Source: Nitrospirales bacterium
GTDB lineage: Bacteria > Nitrospirota > Nitrospiria > Nitrospirales > UBA8639
Assembly (NCBI GenBank): GCA_029261355.1
Contig: JAJDBM010000058.1
Coordinates: 62,001-126,000 of the forward strand
DNA length: 64,000 nt
Reading direction: 5' to 3'
Translations under genes and position numbers: made by a program
Shown here: piece by piece, positions 19,686 to 28,970 of the stretch
Numbering within the stretch: position 1 is the first letter of the stretch
Layout of the letters: each line of letters starts with the position of its first letter
Notes under the pieces: model-generated
The model's input: the letters and a program-made list of their open reading frames with translations, nothing else
The model's database searches: none
What the model was told of the DNA's origin: nothing

Positions 19686-20573
19686 ATGGAAACATTTTCA
19701 ACTCTTACTTCACATCGTCAGAAAGCTAGTTCGCGGTTACACGTCGATGTCTTACTAGATGGGCAGGATATGATGAAAGAACCAAGTGGTTTCGACCAAA
19801 AAACGGTACCGGCACCGAGTCAGCCGAAAATCGAAATCCAACGCATGAACTTTTTTTATGGAACCAATCAGGCTCTTTTTAACGTAAATTTAACAATTCC
19901 CGAGCATCGAGTGACAGCCTTTATTGGCCCCTCAGGCTGTGGGAAATCGACCTTGCTGCGCTGTCTTAATCGTCTCAATGATTTGGTGATTGATTCGCGA
20001 GTTGAAGGGAAGGTCATGATCGATGGAGAGGACATTTACCGGCCTGAAGTTGATGTGACTGATTTACGAACGCGAGTGGGCATGGTCTTTCAAAAAGTGA
20101 ATCCATTTCCTAAAACTATTTATCAAAATGTGGCCTATGGTCCGAGTTTGCAGAAGGTTAAGAACAAAGCCACATTAGATGAGATCGTGGAGTCGAGTCT
20201 TCAAGGAGCTGGTTTGTGGGAGGAAGTGAAAGATCGACTCCATTCGAGTGCACTCGGAATTTCAGGAGGTCAACAACAGCGGCTCTGTATTGCACGTGCG
20301 CTGGCAGTGAATCCTGATGTTCTGTTAATGGATGAGCCCTGTTCAGCACTTGATCCCATTTCAACTGGAAAGATAGAAGAACTCCTGCATACGCTCAAGG
20401 AGCGATTGACTATTGTGATCGTGACTCACAATATGCAGCAGGCTTCTCGTGTGTCTGATTATACGGGATTCTTTCTACTCGGTGAGTTGGTTGAGTATGA
20501 TGATACGAAACAAATTTTTACTAACCCTGGTGATCGCCGCACAGAAGATTATGTCACTGGACGATTTGGCTAA
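19686..20573 (+). CDS. pstB: Phosphate ABC transporter ATP-binding protein PstB
   Basis: Cytoplasmic ATPase of 295 residues powering the PstCA channel. It has a 45-residue N-terminal extension before the conserved start of the fold ([17 protein letters not shown]). Walker A is GPSGCGKST, the Q-loop is [14 protein letters not shown], the ABC signature is [17 protein letters not shown], Walker B is [13 protein letters not shown] and the H-loop His is in [10 protein letters not shown]. It ends with EDYVTGRFG, the usual PstB C-terminus. It starts 14 bp after pstA and is followed by phoU. Confidence 0.94.
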   Translation: METFSTLTSHRQKASSRLHVDVLLDGQDMMKEPSGFDQKTVPAPSQPKIEIQRMNFFYGTNQALFNVNLTIPEHRVTAFIGPSGCGKSTLLRCLNRLNDLVIDSRVEGKVMIDGEDIYRPEVDVTDLRTRVGMVFQKVNPFPKTIYQNVAYGPSLQKVKNKATLDEIVESSLQGAGLWEEVKDRLHSSALGISGGQQQRLCIARALAVNPDVLLMDEPCSALDPISTGKIEELLHTLKERLTIVIVTHNMQQASRVSDYTGFFLLGELVEYDDTKQIFTNPGDRRTEDYVTGRFG

Positions 20574-20711
20574 TGACGGACCATATCGTGAGCTTAGGTT
20601 TCTATGAACGAAGGCTGTGTACTCTTAATTCCTTGACCAAAAGGCAGGTGAGCGGCTGCTTGAGCAGTTGATTACTTGCGATTCACCTATTTGCCTATCG
20701 AAGGAGTCCCC

Positions 20712-21377
20712 GTGCAACGTCATTTTGATGAAGAATTAACCGAGCTGAAGCAGAAAATATTGCGCATGGGTGCCTTGGTCGAAGATCAACTGCAACAAGC
20801 GACCAAAGCACTGGTTGACAGAGATGTGGTCTTGGCGCAGCAGGTCATCGATAATGATCGACGTGTGAATACGATTGATGTCGAAGTCGATGAAGCCTGC
20901 CTTGAGTTATTAGCGCTGTTTCAACCGGCTGCCCGCGATCTTCGATTTATTACCACGGCGATGAAGATTTCCACTGACTTAGAGCGGATGAGTGATTTGG
21001 CTGAGAATATTTGTGAGCGGACCATCGAGCTCAATGATGAGCCTCAATTAAAACCATATATTGATATCCCAGCAATGGGGGAAAAAGCCTTGTCGATGGT
21101 AAGGGAAGCGTTGGATGCCTTTGTCCGAGGTGACTCGGTTTTAGCTCGAAAAGTGCTTGATGACGATGATGAAGTGGATGAATTGAACGAACAGATTTTT
21201 CGGGAACTCCTGTCCTATATGATCGAAAACCCTAAAACGATCTCGAGAGCGATTCGCTTATCCTTCATCTCAAAATATATTGAACGGATAGCAGATCATG
21301 CAACCAACATTGCCGAACTCGTGGTCTATCTTGTTGAAGGCAAGATCATTCGCCACACTCTTCCAGCTGAATCCTAG
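20712..21377 (+). CDS. phoU: Phosphate signalling protein PhoU
   Basis: Cytoplasmic helical protein of 221 residues linking PstSCAB to PhoR and repressing the Pho response when phosphate is sufficient. It contains two PhoU three-helix repeats: about 5-95 (LKQKILRMGALVEDQLQQA, then FITTAMKISTDLERMSD) and about 110-205 (ISKYIERIADHATNIAE). Metal-binding DLERMSDLAENI and ERIADHATNI motifs are intact. I chose GTG 20712 because QRHFDEEL is the normal N-terminus and GAAGGAG precedes it; an upstream TTG in frame adds 12 unlikely residues. It is the last gene of the pst operon. Confidence 0.93.
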   Translation: MQRHFDEELTELKQKILRMGALVEDQLQQATKALVDRDVVLAQQVIDNDRRVNTIDVEVDEACLELLALFQPAARDLRFITTAMKISTDLERMSDLAENICERTIELNDEPQLKPYIDIPAMGEKALSMVREALDAFVRGDSVLARKVLDDDDEVDELNEQIFRELLSYMIENPKTISRAIRLSFISKYIERIADHATNIAELVVYLVEGKIIRHTLPAES

Positions 21378-21675
21378 CCACGATCGGTTTATTCTCTGTG
21401 GGAATTTCAGCTGGCTGATGTAGAGTCCTCCTACCTCTTTGAGAAGCAAATATATATCAAAACATGAAAAATTAGGCCTGCCGCGTTTTGCTTGACTATA
21501 GGGAAATTAACGTGGGTTCCAGGGAATATTTTTGGACACGATTGTTGAATTAGCCAACGTACTTCCGATGCAACTTATGTTGAACTCTAATATCGTCTGA
21601 TATTTCATTACAGATGTTCAGGGTCACCCAGAGTGGGGCATCATTGTATTGCTATAGAAGGTTATTGGAACGGCT
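21378..21675. other. Intergenic region between convergent phoU and the DUF2235-PilZ gene
   Basis: About 300 bases with no gene and no clear hairpin terminator that I can point to. Confidence 0.4.
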
Positions 21676-23148
21676 TTAGGCAGTTTTTTGTAGAAATTTC
21701 AATCCCATGCTAAATTTGTTTTGCCAAACTACTTCCCCTCGATATTCTGTTCCAAAGTATTCCGAATCGTGAATTCTAAGATTGAGCGTCTGTCCTATGC
21801 GGTTTTGTAGGTCAGACATTTGAAGTTTTGCACCCCCATCCTGAGCAAAATCAATAATACGACATTCTTCGGTGTGGTGAGAGAGGACAACTTGTCCATT
21901 GGCATTCAGCTGTCTCCTGAAGAGATGGCGTTTACGATAATATTTTTCACGAAACACCGAGAGTTTATTGATGGCTGGCGTGAGATTGCTGGGTTGGTAG
22001 CAATTCCCTTTTTCTGATATTTCGCATGCCACATACTTTTGAAACGCGCTTTCATGAATCATTTCATTTACGGCAAGATGTGGGTGTGTGAAAAAACCTT
22101 GAGTAAAGTTCTTTAAAGCTGGAGAAGTATTTGGTGTCTTATCAAGAAGTCTTTCAATCTTTGGTCGATTTCCAATGACTCGTTGGTGTGGAAGAACGCC
22201 AAGGGGGATTAACCCTTTATAGAAGAAGCTCAATGAATTCTCGGGCTTACTAGTTTCTCTATTGATATGTCGCTGAATCTCCTGTTGAAAGTTCTGCTGA
22301 AAGTGTAATCCACAAGCAATGGCTCGATTAACCATCCATAGCAGTGCCTCGTTGGACAGAGTGGGGTCATATGCACCTCCACCGACATCAGAATGCGATC
22401 CGGGAAACCAGACCTGGCAGACATCTTTTGTACTGGAAGATTGTTCGGGGTTGTGCTCTAATTTCGACCATAAGTTTGGTTTAAACGGACCGCGACGTTC
22501 GTCAATTGCCAAAGCATGATACCCATATTCGATGTGGCTACCAATTTCCGTATTAAAAAACCCTACCCATTTCCTCGTTAACGGTTGTAGATATGGAATG
22601 GGAAGCCCTAAGGCTCCAACTGTATCCCATACTCCAAGAAACTTAATCGTGACTTGCTGTGTATTGTGATTGGCAATAAATTCGTCATAGAATGATAGCT
22701 GTTTTCTCTTTTTCGGATGTGTGTTGTAATAATGAAAAGCTGTCGGCAACGTATGAAGGTTTTCAGTCTTCAATAAGCCAACTGCCCCAATCATACCGGC
22801 TAACGCCCTGACTGAGTATGCTCCACGACTAAAGCCAAAGAAGTACAGCTCATCCCCTTTGACATAATTATGACAGACAAATCGGTAGGCTTTGATGATG
22901 CGGGAGGATAACCCATAACCTGTTGCCCCTCCTACGATTCGATGTCCTATTCCGCCATCTGTTCCGACCCCTGAATCATAGTAGATCACCTGATGACGGC
23001 CGTCGTTGTCGGCCGTTAGCACGGATCTGGCAAGGCGTAGCACGTTTGTTGGCCGATACCGTTTTGGATTGCGGATGACTTCAGGTTTATTCCAGGTCCC
23101 GTCACAGCAGATGACGATTTTCTTGGGTATGTACGTGGCAGATTTCAT
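21676..23148 (-). CDS. DUF2235 alpha/beta hydrolase with C-terminal PilZ domain
   Basis: A 490-residue soluble protein. Residues about 7-335 match DUF2235 (the Tle1-like hydrolase group): VICCDGTWNKPE, the nucleophile elbow GFSRGAYSVRALAG (Ser about residue 107) and WFPGSHSDVGGGA (catalytic Asp/His region, about 245). The last 100 residues look like a PilZ domain: RHLFR fits the RxxxR motif, and about 25 residues later DFAQDGG fits the (D/N)xSxxG motif with Ala for Ser; the domain ends in the strand WQNKFSMGLKFL. PilZ domains bind cyclic di-GMP, so this hydrolase may be controlled by that messenger. No export signal is seen. It lies alone between phoU and ppk. Confidence 0.85.
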   Translation of the reverse strand: MKSATYIPKKIVICCDGTWNKPEVIRNPKRYRPTNVLRLARSVLTADNDGRHQVIYYDSGVGTDGGIGHRIVGGATGYGLSSRIIKAYRFVCHNYVKGDELYFFGFSRGAYSVRALAGMIGAVGLLKTENLHTLPTAFHYYNTHPKKRKQLSFYDEFIANHNTQQVTIKFLGVWDTVGALGLPIPYLQPLTRKWVGFFNTEIGSHIEYGYHALAIDERRGPFKPNLWSKLEHNPEQSSSTKDVCQVWFPGSHSDVGGGAYDPTLSNEALLWMVNRAIACGLHFQQNFQQEIQRHINRETSKPENSLSFFYKGLIPLGVLPHQRVIGNRPKIERLLDKTPNTSPALKNFTQGFFTHPHLAVNEMIHESAFQKYVACEISEKGNCYQPSNLTPAINKLSVFREKYYRKRHLFRRQLNANGQVVLSHHTEECRIIDFAQDGGAKLQMSDLQNRIGQTLNLRIHDSEYFGTEYRGEVVWQNKFSMGLKFLQKTA

Positions 23149-23532
23149 CTGGCCTCAATAAGACGGTAAATACGTTTTATCGTAAAACTTTTCTCTTGAA
23201 ACGTAACCTTGAATATGTCCGTGCTCATTTTAATGAAACGTACCACTGAAATATTCTTTTATAAGGTTGTTATCAAAAGCATAACAGGAATTTTGTAGAT
23301 GACTACTCATTGGTTGAGGAAAATAACAAATGCATTGTATGTGCACAATATCTGTACATACCTGATCTTCTCGGTTTTCAACGTCGAACTGAGGGCGACA
23401 TGTATGTTTAGCCTTGACATTCCTCAGATTGCGAGGCGCAGGTGAATAGATCAGAGGTCAAGGGGAATCCTGTGAACATACGAGTATGAGCAAGAGGTGA
23501 CGAAAAAATGATCGGATACAGTATTGATTAGA
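23149..23532. other. Intergenic region between ppk and the DUF2235-PilZ gene
   Basis: About 380 bases with no supported gene. It is the presumed promoter region of the DUF2235-PilZ gene, but I see no phased Pho-box pattern in it. Confidence 0.4.
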
Positions 23533-25671
23533 TCAATGTGACTGTGGGGGGGATGGGTTGATTTCGAGTATGGTGCGATCTTTCCAATTTTTCAGAAACC
23601 ATTCTTGTGAGTTGAACGCGGCTTCATCTGAGGTTGGAGTGAGACGTTTGTAGGTGCCGACTGACGTGAGTTGACGGGCTTTGACGTTATCGCGGAGATG
23701 AATTTGCAGGGCATTTTGGATGAGGAGGTCTTTCAATGACTGATTCTCTATTGGAAATAGTACTTCAACACGGCCATCTAGGTTTCGACTCATGAGGTCG
23801 GCGCTTCCCAAAAATAGTTCGTCTTTTCCTCCATTGCGAAAATAGTACATTCGAGAATGTTCTAAAAATCTTCCAACGATAGAAGTGACGGAAATGGTAT
23901 CGCTAATTCCCTCGATGCCAGGTCGTAAACCACAGACTCCGCGAATCATGAGATCAATTTTGACGCCAGCCTGAGACGCTCGATAAAGCGCACGAATGCA
24001 ATGTTGATCGACGAGTGCATTCATTTTAAATGCCAGATATCCATCCTTGAATTGTTGGTGACGATTAATTTCCCGATCAATTCTTCTGAGTAATTCACTG
24101 CGCATGGCATGAGGGGCTACGAGAAGTTTTTCGTAGGATTCTTTGCGTGAATAGCCAGTGAGCGCATTGAACAAATCTGATACATCGGCGCCAATGGCTG
24201 CGTCGCATGTAAAGAAGCTAAAGTCTGTATAGATTCGACTGGTAATTGGATTATAATTTCCCGTTCCTAAATGCAAATAACGGCGAAGACCATCGGGGTC
24301 TTTTCGAACGACCATGCAGAGTTTGGCATGTGTTTTTAGTCCACGGACACCATACACAACATGGACCCCTTCATCTTCTAACTTTCTTGCCCACTCAATA
24401 TTATTTTCCTCGTCGAATCTAGCCTGCAATTCGAACAGCACCGCTACTTGCTTTCCATTCTCTCTGGCTTCCATAAGCGCTTCAACAATCAAGGAATTGG
24501 ATCCCACTCGGTATAGCGTTTGTTTGATGGCTAAGACATGGGGATCGTTCGCTGCCTCGCGCACAAAATCAACAATCGGAAGGAAATTATCATAGGGGTG
24601 AAACAGTAGGTGGTCTTCCTGTTGAATAGCTGAAAAGATATTGTCCCTGTTGGCAAGGCGTTCTGGAATACTGTGTAAATATGGTGGAAATTTTAATTCA
24701 GGTTCCTCAATCTGTAGTAACTCCATAAGATTCGATAATCCCAAGGGGAACTGATACGTGAAGACCTGATAGGGGGCCAGCTTGAGGTTTCTGACTAAAA
24801 TATTTCGAATATGATCCGGGGTATGTTGATCTAACTCCATGCGCACTACCGACCCGAAATGCCGAAGATCAACCTGTTCTTCAATGGTAGACAGTAGGTC
24901 TGCAGCTTCGTCTTCTTCGATGGCTAGGTCTGCGTCACGGGTAATGCGAAAGAGATAGGAAGCTTGAATCCTGAGTCCCGGGAACAGTAAGTCTAGGTTG
25001 GCGGTAATGATATCTTCGAGCCAAACAAAGTGATAACCGATTGGAGATGCCGGATTTTTACCTTTTTGCTTCTTGGTGGGAATTTCATCATCAGGGATTT
25101 TGATTATGCGTGGGAAATTGTTGGGGACTTTTACCCGGGCAAAACATTCACCTCTTTCAGGATCATGTGCAACAACCGCGAGGTTGAGTGTGAGATTTGA
25201 TATATGTGGGAAAGGATGGGACGGATCGAAGGCCAGTGGGGTTAATGCTGGGAATACCTCCTGAGAAAAGTATTGTCGCAAGCTGTCACGTTGTGTCGAA
25301 GTAAGTTGTTCGTAGGTGAAAATACGAATATTGGCATCATGAAGTTTGTCGAAGAGGTCTTTTTCCCAGCATTTGGTCACTCGAGCAAGCTGTCCGAGTA
25401 GTTTTTGTCGAACGGCACTCAATTGCTCAGACGGAGCCATGCCATCCGGGGCACTTTCAAGGATACCGCTCGTTACCTGTTCGCGGAGACCAGAAATGCG
25501 AACCATGAAAAACTCATCTAAGTTGGTGAAGAAAATGGCGAGGAATTTTGCACGTTCCAAAAGTGGTTGGGTTTGATCTTCCGCTTCCTCGAGCACTCGG
25601 CCGTTGAATTCGAGCCAACTTAATTCACGGTTGAGGTAGAGCTTGGGGTCTTGAAGGTCGATTTCTGGCAT
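23533..25671 (-). CDS. ppk1: Polyphosphate kinase PPK1
   Basis: A 712-residue enzyme that polymerises the gamma-phosphate of ATP into polyphosphate. The order of domains is normal: N-terminal helical domain (YLNRELSWLEFNGRVLEEA), head domain, and two phospholipase-D-like catalytic domains. The autophosphorylated His is in GLKTHAKLCMVV (about residue 445), the second conserved His is in FLEHSRMYYFRNGG (about 600), and HLGTGNYNP and GSADLMSRNLDGRVEVLFP are intact. Together with the Ppx encoded at 51865 it gives a storage and release cycle for phosphate. I see no clear Pho box in the 280 bases upstream. Confidence 0.95.
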   Translation of the reverse strand: MPEIDLQDPKLYLNRELSWLEFNGRVLEEAEDQTQPLLERAKFLAIFFTNLDEFFMVRISGLREQVTSGILESAPDGMAPSEQLSAVRQKLLGQLARVTKCWEKDLFDKLHDANIRIFTYEQLTSTQRDSLRQYFSQEVFPALTPLAFDPSHPFPHISNLTLNLAVVAHDPERGECFARVKVPNNFPRIIKIPDDEIPTKKQKGKNPASPIGYHFVWLEDIITANLDLLFPGLRIQASYLFRITRDADLAIEEDEAADLLSTIEEQVDLRHFGSVVRMELDQHTPDHIRNILVRNLKLAPYQVFTYQFPLGLSNLMELLQIEEPELKFPPYLHSIPERLANRDNIFSAIQQEDHLLFHPYDNFLPIVDFVREAANDPHVLAIKQTLYRVGSNSLIVEALMEARENGKQVAVLFELQARFDEENNIEWARKLEDEGVHVVYGVRGLKTHAKLCMVVRKDPDGLRRYLHLGTGNYNPITSRIYTDFSFFTCDAAIGADVSDLFNALTGYSRKESYEKLLVAPHAMRSELLRRIDREINRHQQFKDGYLAFKMNALVDQHCIRALYRASQAGVKIDLMIRGVCGLRPGIEGISDTISVTSIVGRFLEHSRMYYFRNGGKDELFLGSADLMSRNLDGRVEVLFPIENQSLKDLLIQNALQIHLRDNVKARQLTSVGTYKRLTPTSDEAAFNSQEWFLKNWKDRTILEINPSPPQSH

Positions 25672-25955
25672 GTCGTTGTTTCTCGGAGTAAAGATTCTAT
25701 TTCGTCTTGTCTATTTACCCTATTAATTAAATTATGTCCTACCTTTTCCCGTTTGTCGAATGTTTACGGTTTCAGGGATTGGTTCGCAGGATATATGTGC
25801 ATACTGCGCAGGAGTCGTCTATAGGGGCTCTTAGGTTGAATAGTTGCCACGTCATTTAGAAATAGTAGTAAGACTATCTCGAAAATTGCTATTATTATCA
25901 TACTCCTATTGATGGAAAGTGTGAAGTTTTCATTTCGATAACCGGAACAAATCAA

Positions 25956-27251
25956 ATGCAACAGTTTGGATGTCGTGTTTTCTTAGTTTTCGCGTCTATG
26001 GCGTTTTTGTCATGTTCGACCGTCGAGATAAAGCCCTCAGACCTTGAATCGCTCGCATTTACTCCACTGTCACAATCTGCTCAATCGGGAAGCCGGTTGT
26101 CTTGTGTCCCTGTTGAGTTGCCAATAGAGTTTACGCAATCAATTGTCATTCAAGAATTACCGCATTGTTTCCCGTCGATGGTTACTCTGGATGCCATTGC
26201 TAAATCTAGTGATCGGACAGATATGAATACCCTGAACGAAACGGGAGCTGCACCAGGTCGATATCTCTATCGAACACATGAAACGAATAAGGGCCGAGCT
26301 GGGATATCGGTCCTTGATCTTCTGACTGGTCAAACTGCTGTGTATTCCGGCGAGAAATTTGGCGGTTGGGAAAACCTTGATGGTATCGAATGGACTCCCT
26401 GGGGGACGTTGCTCATTGCGGAGGAAGCAGGTGTTTCCGGTCGTCTCTTTGAATGTCAGGTCGACGGATTAGGTTTGACATGTGAGGATCGTCCAGCTGT
26501 AGGGAGAATGTCCCATGAAGGAATCGCTGTAGCATCAGATGGTACGGTGTATCTTGGGGATGAATTCGATGGTGGGTCCATCTATAAATTTGTCCCAGAC
26601 CATTATGGCAATCTTTCCTCAGGTCAGGTCTTTGCGCTCAATATTATCAATGGTGGTGAGACTGTGTGTTCCGGTGAGTCTGGGATTGGTTTTACGCCTA
26701 CAGGTCAAGGGGAATGGGTTGATCTGACTCCTGGTTACCATTCTGTTGTGACTCATCCGGCTGACAATGCGCGTGCCGCAGCAGCAGAGGCTGGAGTGAC
26801 GAAGTTCTGTCGACCTGAAGATGTAGAGATTATGGATGGGAACTTATATGTGGCCACGACGACAACGAATACGGTCTACCAAATTCCAATGACGACGGAT
26901 CAACCAGTGATCACCGAATACGCCGGCATCAACACGAACATGAATAATGAGCGTGATGTCCCGGCCTATGGGTTACAGAGTCCAGATAATTTGGCCTCGG
27001 ATCATGAAGGGAATCTCTACATCGTTGAAGACAACGATGGGAAGAGTGATATTTGGGTGGCGAAGCCAGATAAGAATCATGATGGGATTGCCGATAGTGT
27101 CGAGCTGTTTGGGACATTGACGACTCCCGGTGCTGAGGGTTCTGGTCTCTATATTACATCAAGTTCTCCTGTCACCATGTATTTGAACGTTCAGCATGCA
27201 TATAGTGGGAATGACATGACCTTGATGATTCGTCGATTGAGCCGTGAGTAG
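25956..27251 (+). CDS. PhoX-family (DUF839) lipoprotein, putative phosphatase
   Basis: A 431-residue lipoprotein (signal MQQFGCRVFLVFASMAFLSC, lipidated Cys20) of the PhoX/DUF839 beta-propeller family. Family motifs are WTPWGTLLIAEE (about 147-157), GDEFDGGSIYKF (201-212), CRPEDVE (285-291) and YIVEDNDG (about 355). Where the PhoX encoded at 42974 has GCDGI just before the TPWG motif, this protein has NLDGI, so the cysteine that binds iron in PhoX is absent. It also lacks Tat-type arginines. It may be a phosphatase with altered metal use, or an inactive phosphate-ester binder. It stands alone with no evident Pho box. Confidence 0.82.
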   Translation: MQQFGCRVFLVFASMAFLSCSTVEIKPSDLESLAFTPLSQSAQSGSRLSCVPVELPIEFTQSIVIQELPHCFPSMVTLDAIAKSSDRTDMNTLNETGAAPGRYLYRTHETNKGRAGISVLDLLTGQTAVYSGEKFGGWENLDGIEWTPWGTLLIAEEAGVSGRLFECQVDGLGLTCEDRPAVGRMSHEGIAVASDGTVYLGDEFDGGSIYKFVPDHYGNLSSGQVFALNIINGGETVCSGESGIGFTPTGQGEWVDLTPGYHSVVTHPADNARAAAAEAGVTKFCRPEDVEIMDGNLYVATTTTNTVYQIPMTTDQPVITEYAGINTNMNNERDVPAYGLQSPDNLASDHEGNLYIVEDNDGKSDIWVAKPDKNHDGIADSVELFGTLTTPGAEGSGLYITSSSPVTMYLNVQHAYSGNDMTLMIRRLSRE

Positions 27252-27413
27252 GCATGCGGAATGAATTCTTGTACATTACGTTGTTTCAGTCTCTGACCTT
27301 TCCTTCCTATCAGCGTAGTACTCCAAGTCAAGGAACCAGTATAAGGCGATGGATTTTTAGGAATTGTGAATTAATGATTGAGTTCTGTGTTCTGTCTTTT
27401 GAAGGGGGTGGTG

Positions 27414-28214
27414 GTGCCAGTAGATAATCCTGACCAAGCGGACTTATCAATATTGCTTCAGGTGGCTATTGAGGCAGCTCAAGACCCGTCAGAAGTTATC
27501 CTCAATTATTTTAATCAGAAATCACTACAGGTTGAGATAAAGCAGGACCATTCTCCGGTGACCGAGGCCGATATAGAGGCTGAACGACGTATCCGGAAAA
27601 TATTGGAGGAACATGCTTCGTTAGAAACGATTGACATTCTTGGAGAGGAACATGGATATCAAGGGACAGGTGCACGCCTTCGATGGACGATCGATCCGAT
27701 TGATGGAACGAGATCTTTTGTTCGTGGGATTCCCTTATTCGGCACAATCGTGGCACTAGAGGATACACTTGCTCAACGTGCGTTGATTGGGGTGATCCAT
27801 TTGCCAGTTTTTAATACGACGTATTCAGCTGCACGAGGATTAGGGAGTTGGTCCAACGGCATCCGTCTCAATGTTTCTGCAACAACACAATTAGATCAAT
27901 CCATTATTTCGGTCGGAGACCCACTCCAATTTGCTCAGGCTAAATGTGAATTGATGTATCGACGCCTCGGAGAATTGTGTTCGTGTTTGCGTGGATATAC
28001 GGATTGTTTTGGACATGTCCTTGTTGCAAGTGGTGCGGTTGATGTAATGGCTGATCCTGACCTTAATCCGTGGGATGTACTTGCTACGCAAGTATTAGTA
28101 GAAGAAGCTGGTGGAACAGTCATGTTGAGACCGTCTACAACTCACGGTAAGGTCGATGCGTTGTTCGGGAACGGTGAATTGGTCCAAATGCTTTCGCAAA
28201 CATTGAAGTTCTAA
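27414..28214 (+). CDS. Inositol monophosphatase family phosphatase (HisN/CysQ-like)
   Basis: A 266-residue Mg2+-dependent phosphatase of the inositol monophosphatase superfamily. Metal-binding motifs are intact: ILGEEHG (about residue 80), WTIDPIDGTRSFVRG (about 95-109) and NPWDVLATQVLVEEAGG (about 215). The GT-R-SF variant of the DPIDGT motif and the overall length resemble histidinol-phosphate phosphatase HisN more than CysQ, but I cannot separate these with certainty. Start taken at GTG 27414 after GAAGGGG; two further GTG codons directly upstream are possible. No operon partner. Confidence 0.85.
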   Translation: MPVDNPDQADLSILLQVAIEAAQDPSEVILNYFNQKSLQVEIKQDHSPVTEADIEAERRIRKILEEHASLETIDILGEEHGYQGTGARLRWTIDPIDGTRSFVRGIPLFGTIVALEDTLAQRALIGVIHLPVFNTTYSAARGLGSWSNGIRLNVSATTQLDQSIISVGDPLQFAQAKCELMYRRLGELCSCLRGYTDCFGHVLVASGAVDVMADPDLNPWDVLATQVLVEEAGGTVMLRPSTTHGKVDALFGNGELVQMLSQTLKF

Positions 28215-28253
28215 GTGAAAAGGAGGGAAGGCCAGTCGCTTCGTCTTTTGAGA

Positions 28254-28397
28254 TCATACGCGGATAATCAAGGCTGGCGGGGCCTGATGTACAGCGATTG
28301 GGCGAGTCTCGCCGTTCCGGGTATACACATCCTGGACGATGACTTGCTACCAGGTTGATGCTAGATTGGTGAAGAAGACGGAGTACCCACCGTTCAT
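28254..28397 (-). pseudogene. Possible remnant of a short gene with an internal stop
   Basis: Reading the minus strand from ATG 28397 gives MNGGYSVFFTNLASTW, a TAG stop, then QVIVQDVYTRNGETRP and on to a natural stop. The phase is kept on both sides of the TAG and the downstream part has a protein-like composition. Without a homologue in hand this could be chance. It fills most of the gap between the phosphatase and the zinc-ribbon gene. Confidence 0.25.
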
Positions 28398-28461
28398 GAT
28401 CAATGCCTCTTTAGCAAGAAATATTGCTGGCCTTCCCCAGCAGATTGAAAATAGTTGCAGC

Positions 28462-28818
28462 TCAGTAGTGCGGTTTATATTGGCCCTTCAGTTTTTCTTC
28501 TCCTTCTATCTGCATGGTCCCTTTACGAATAGGATTCATGCGTTGGGAGCCTCTGCGTCGCCTGGGTTGAGGGAAAGATGTATCTGTGGGTGCCATGGTG
28601 CGGTGAAATTGAACGAGTTCGTCTCCGATAAAGCCACAGTTTGTACAGCGAACTCCAACAATCCATAATGGACTGCAGGAATCTTTGGTGTCACAAAAAT
28701 CTTCCCGAATAACGAATCCTCGACAACGTGGACATGCGTGGGAGTGAGAATCTATCTCAACAGGTTCCCGGTGTATCGTTCTAGTCTTTTTTCCTTTTAG
28801 TAGTGCAGACGAATGCAT
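28462..28818 (-). CDS. Zinc-ribbon protein
   Basis: A 118-residue cytoplasmic protein with two CxxC knuckles (CPRCRG about residue 29, RCTNCG about residue 59), separated by VIREDFCDTKDSCSPLW, which also has cysteines. The C-terminal half is basic (PRRRRGSQRM). Start at 28818 follows AAAGGAG; an upstream ATG at 28854 adds 12 residues with no ribosome site. Small zinc ribbons of this form are common unnamed proteins in Nitrospira-like genomes. A related but frameshifted gene occurs at 51041. Role unknown. Confidence 0.75.
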   Translation of the reverse strand: MHSSALLKGKKTRTIHREPVEIDSHSHACPRCRGFVIREDFCDTKDSCSPLWIVGVRCTNCGFIGDELVQFHRTMAPTDTSFPQPRRRRGSQRMNPIRKGTMQIEGEEKLKGQYKPHY

Positions 28819-28894
28819 CTGATTGCTCCTTTTATTCTGCGGTTCTAGAAACATGACGAAAGTTTCGCGGTTTCAATGTCTGTAATATAGAGTC

Positions 28895-28938
28895 CCGATA
28901 TGTCAGTTTTGTTAGAGTCAGATTAACAGTATGTAAAG
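28895..28938 (-). promoter_or_regulatory. Weak Pho-box-like series before the zinc-ribbon gene
   Basis: On the minus strand CTTTAC, GTTAAT and TCTAAC fall in 11-bp register (plus-strand starts 28933, 28922, 28911), and TATCGG follows after 10 bp. Only one unit fits the strong consensus, so this may be chance. Confidence 0.3.
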
Positions 28939-28970
28939 ATCGTCGAATACTCGAAATATGTCAGAATGAT

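Noticed and set aside
25672-25955. Possible Pho box between ppk and the PhoX-like lipoprotein gene
   Set aside because: Only isolated TTTAC-like words, without a convincing 11-bp register or -10.
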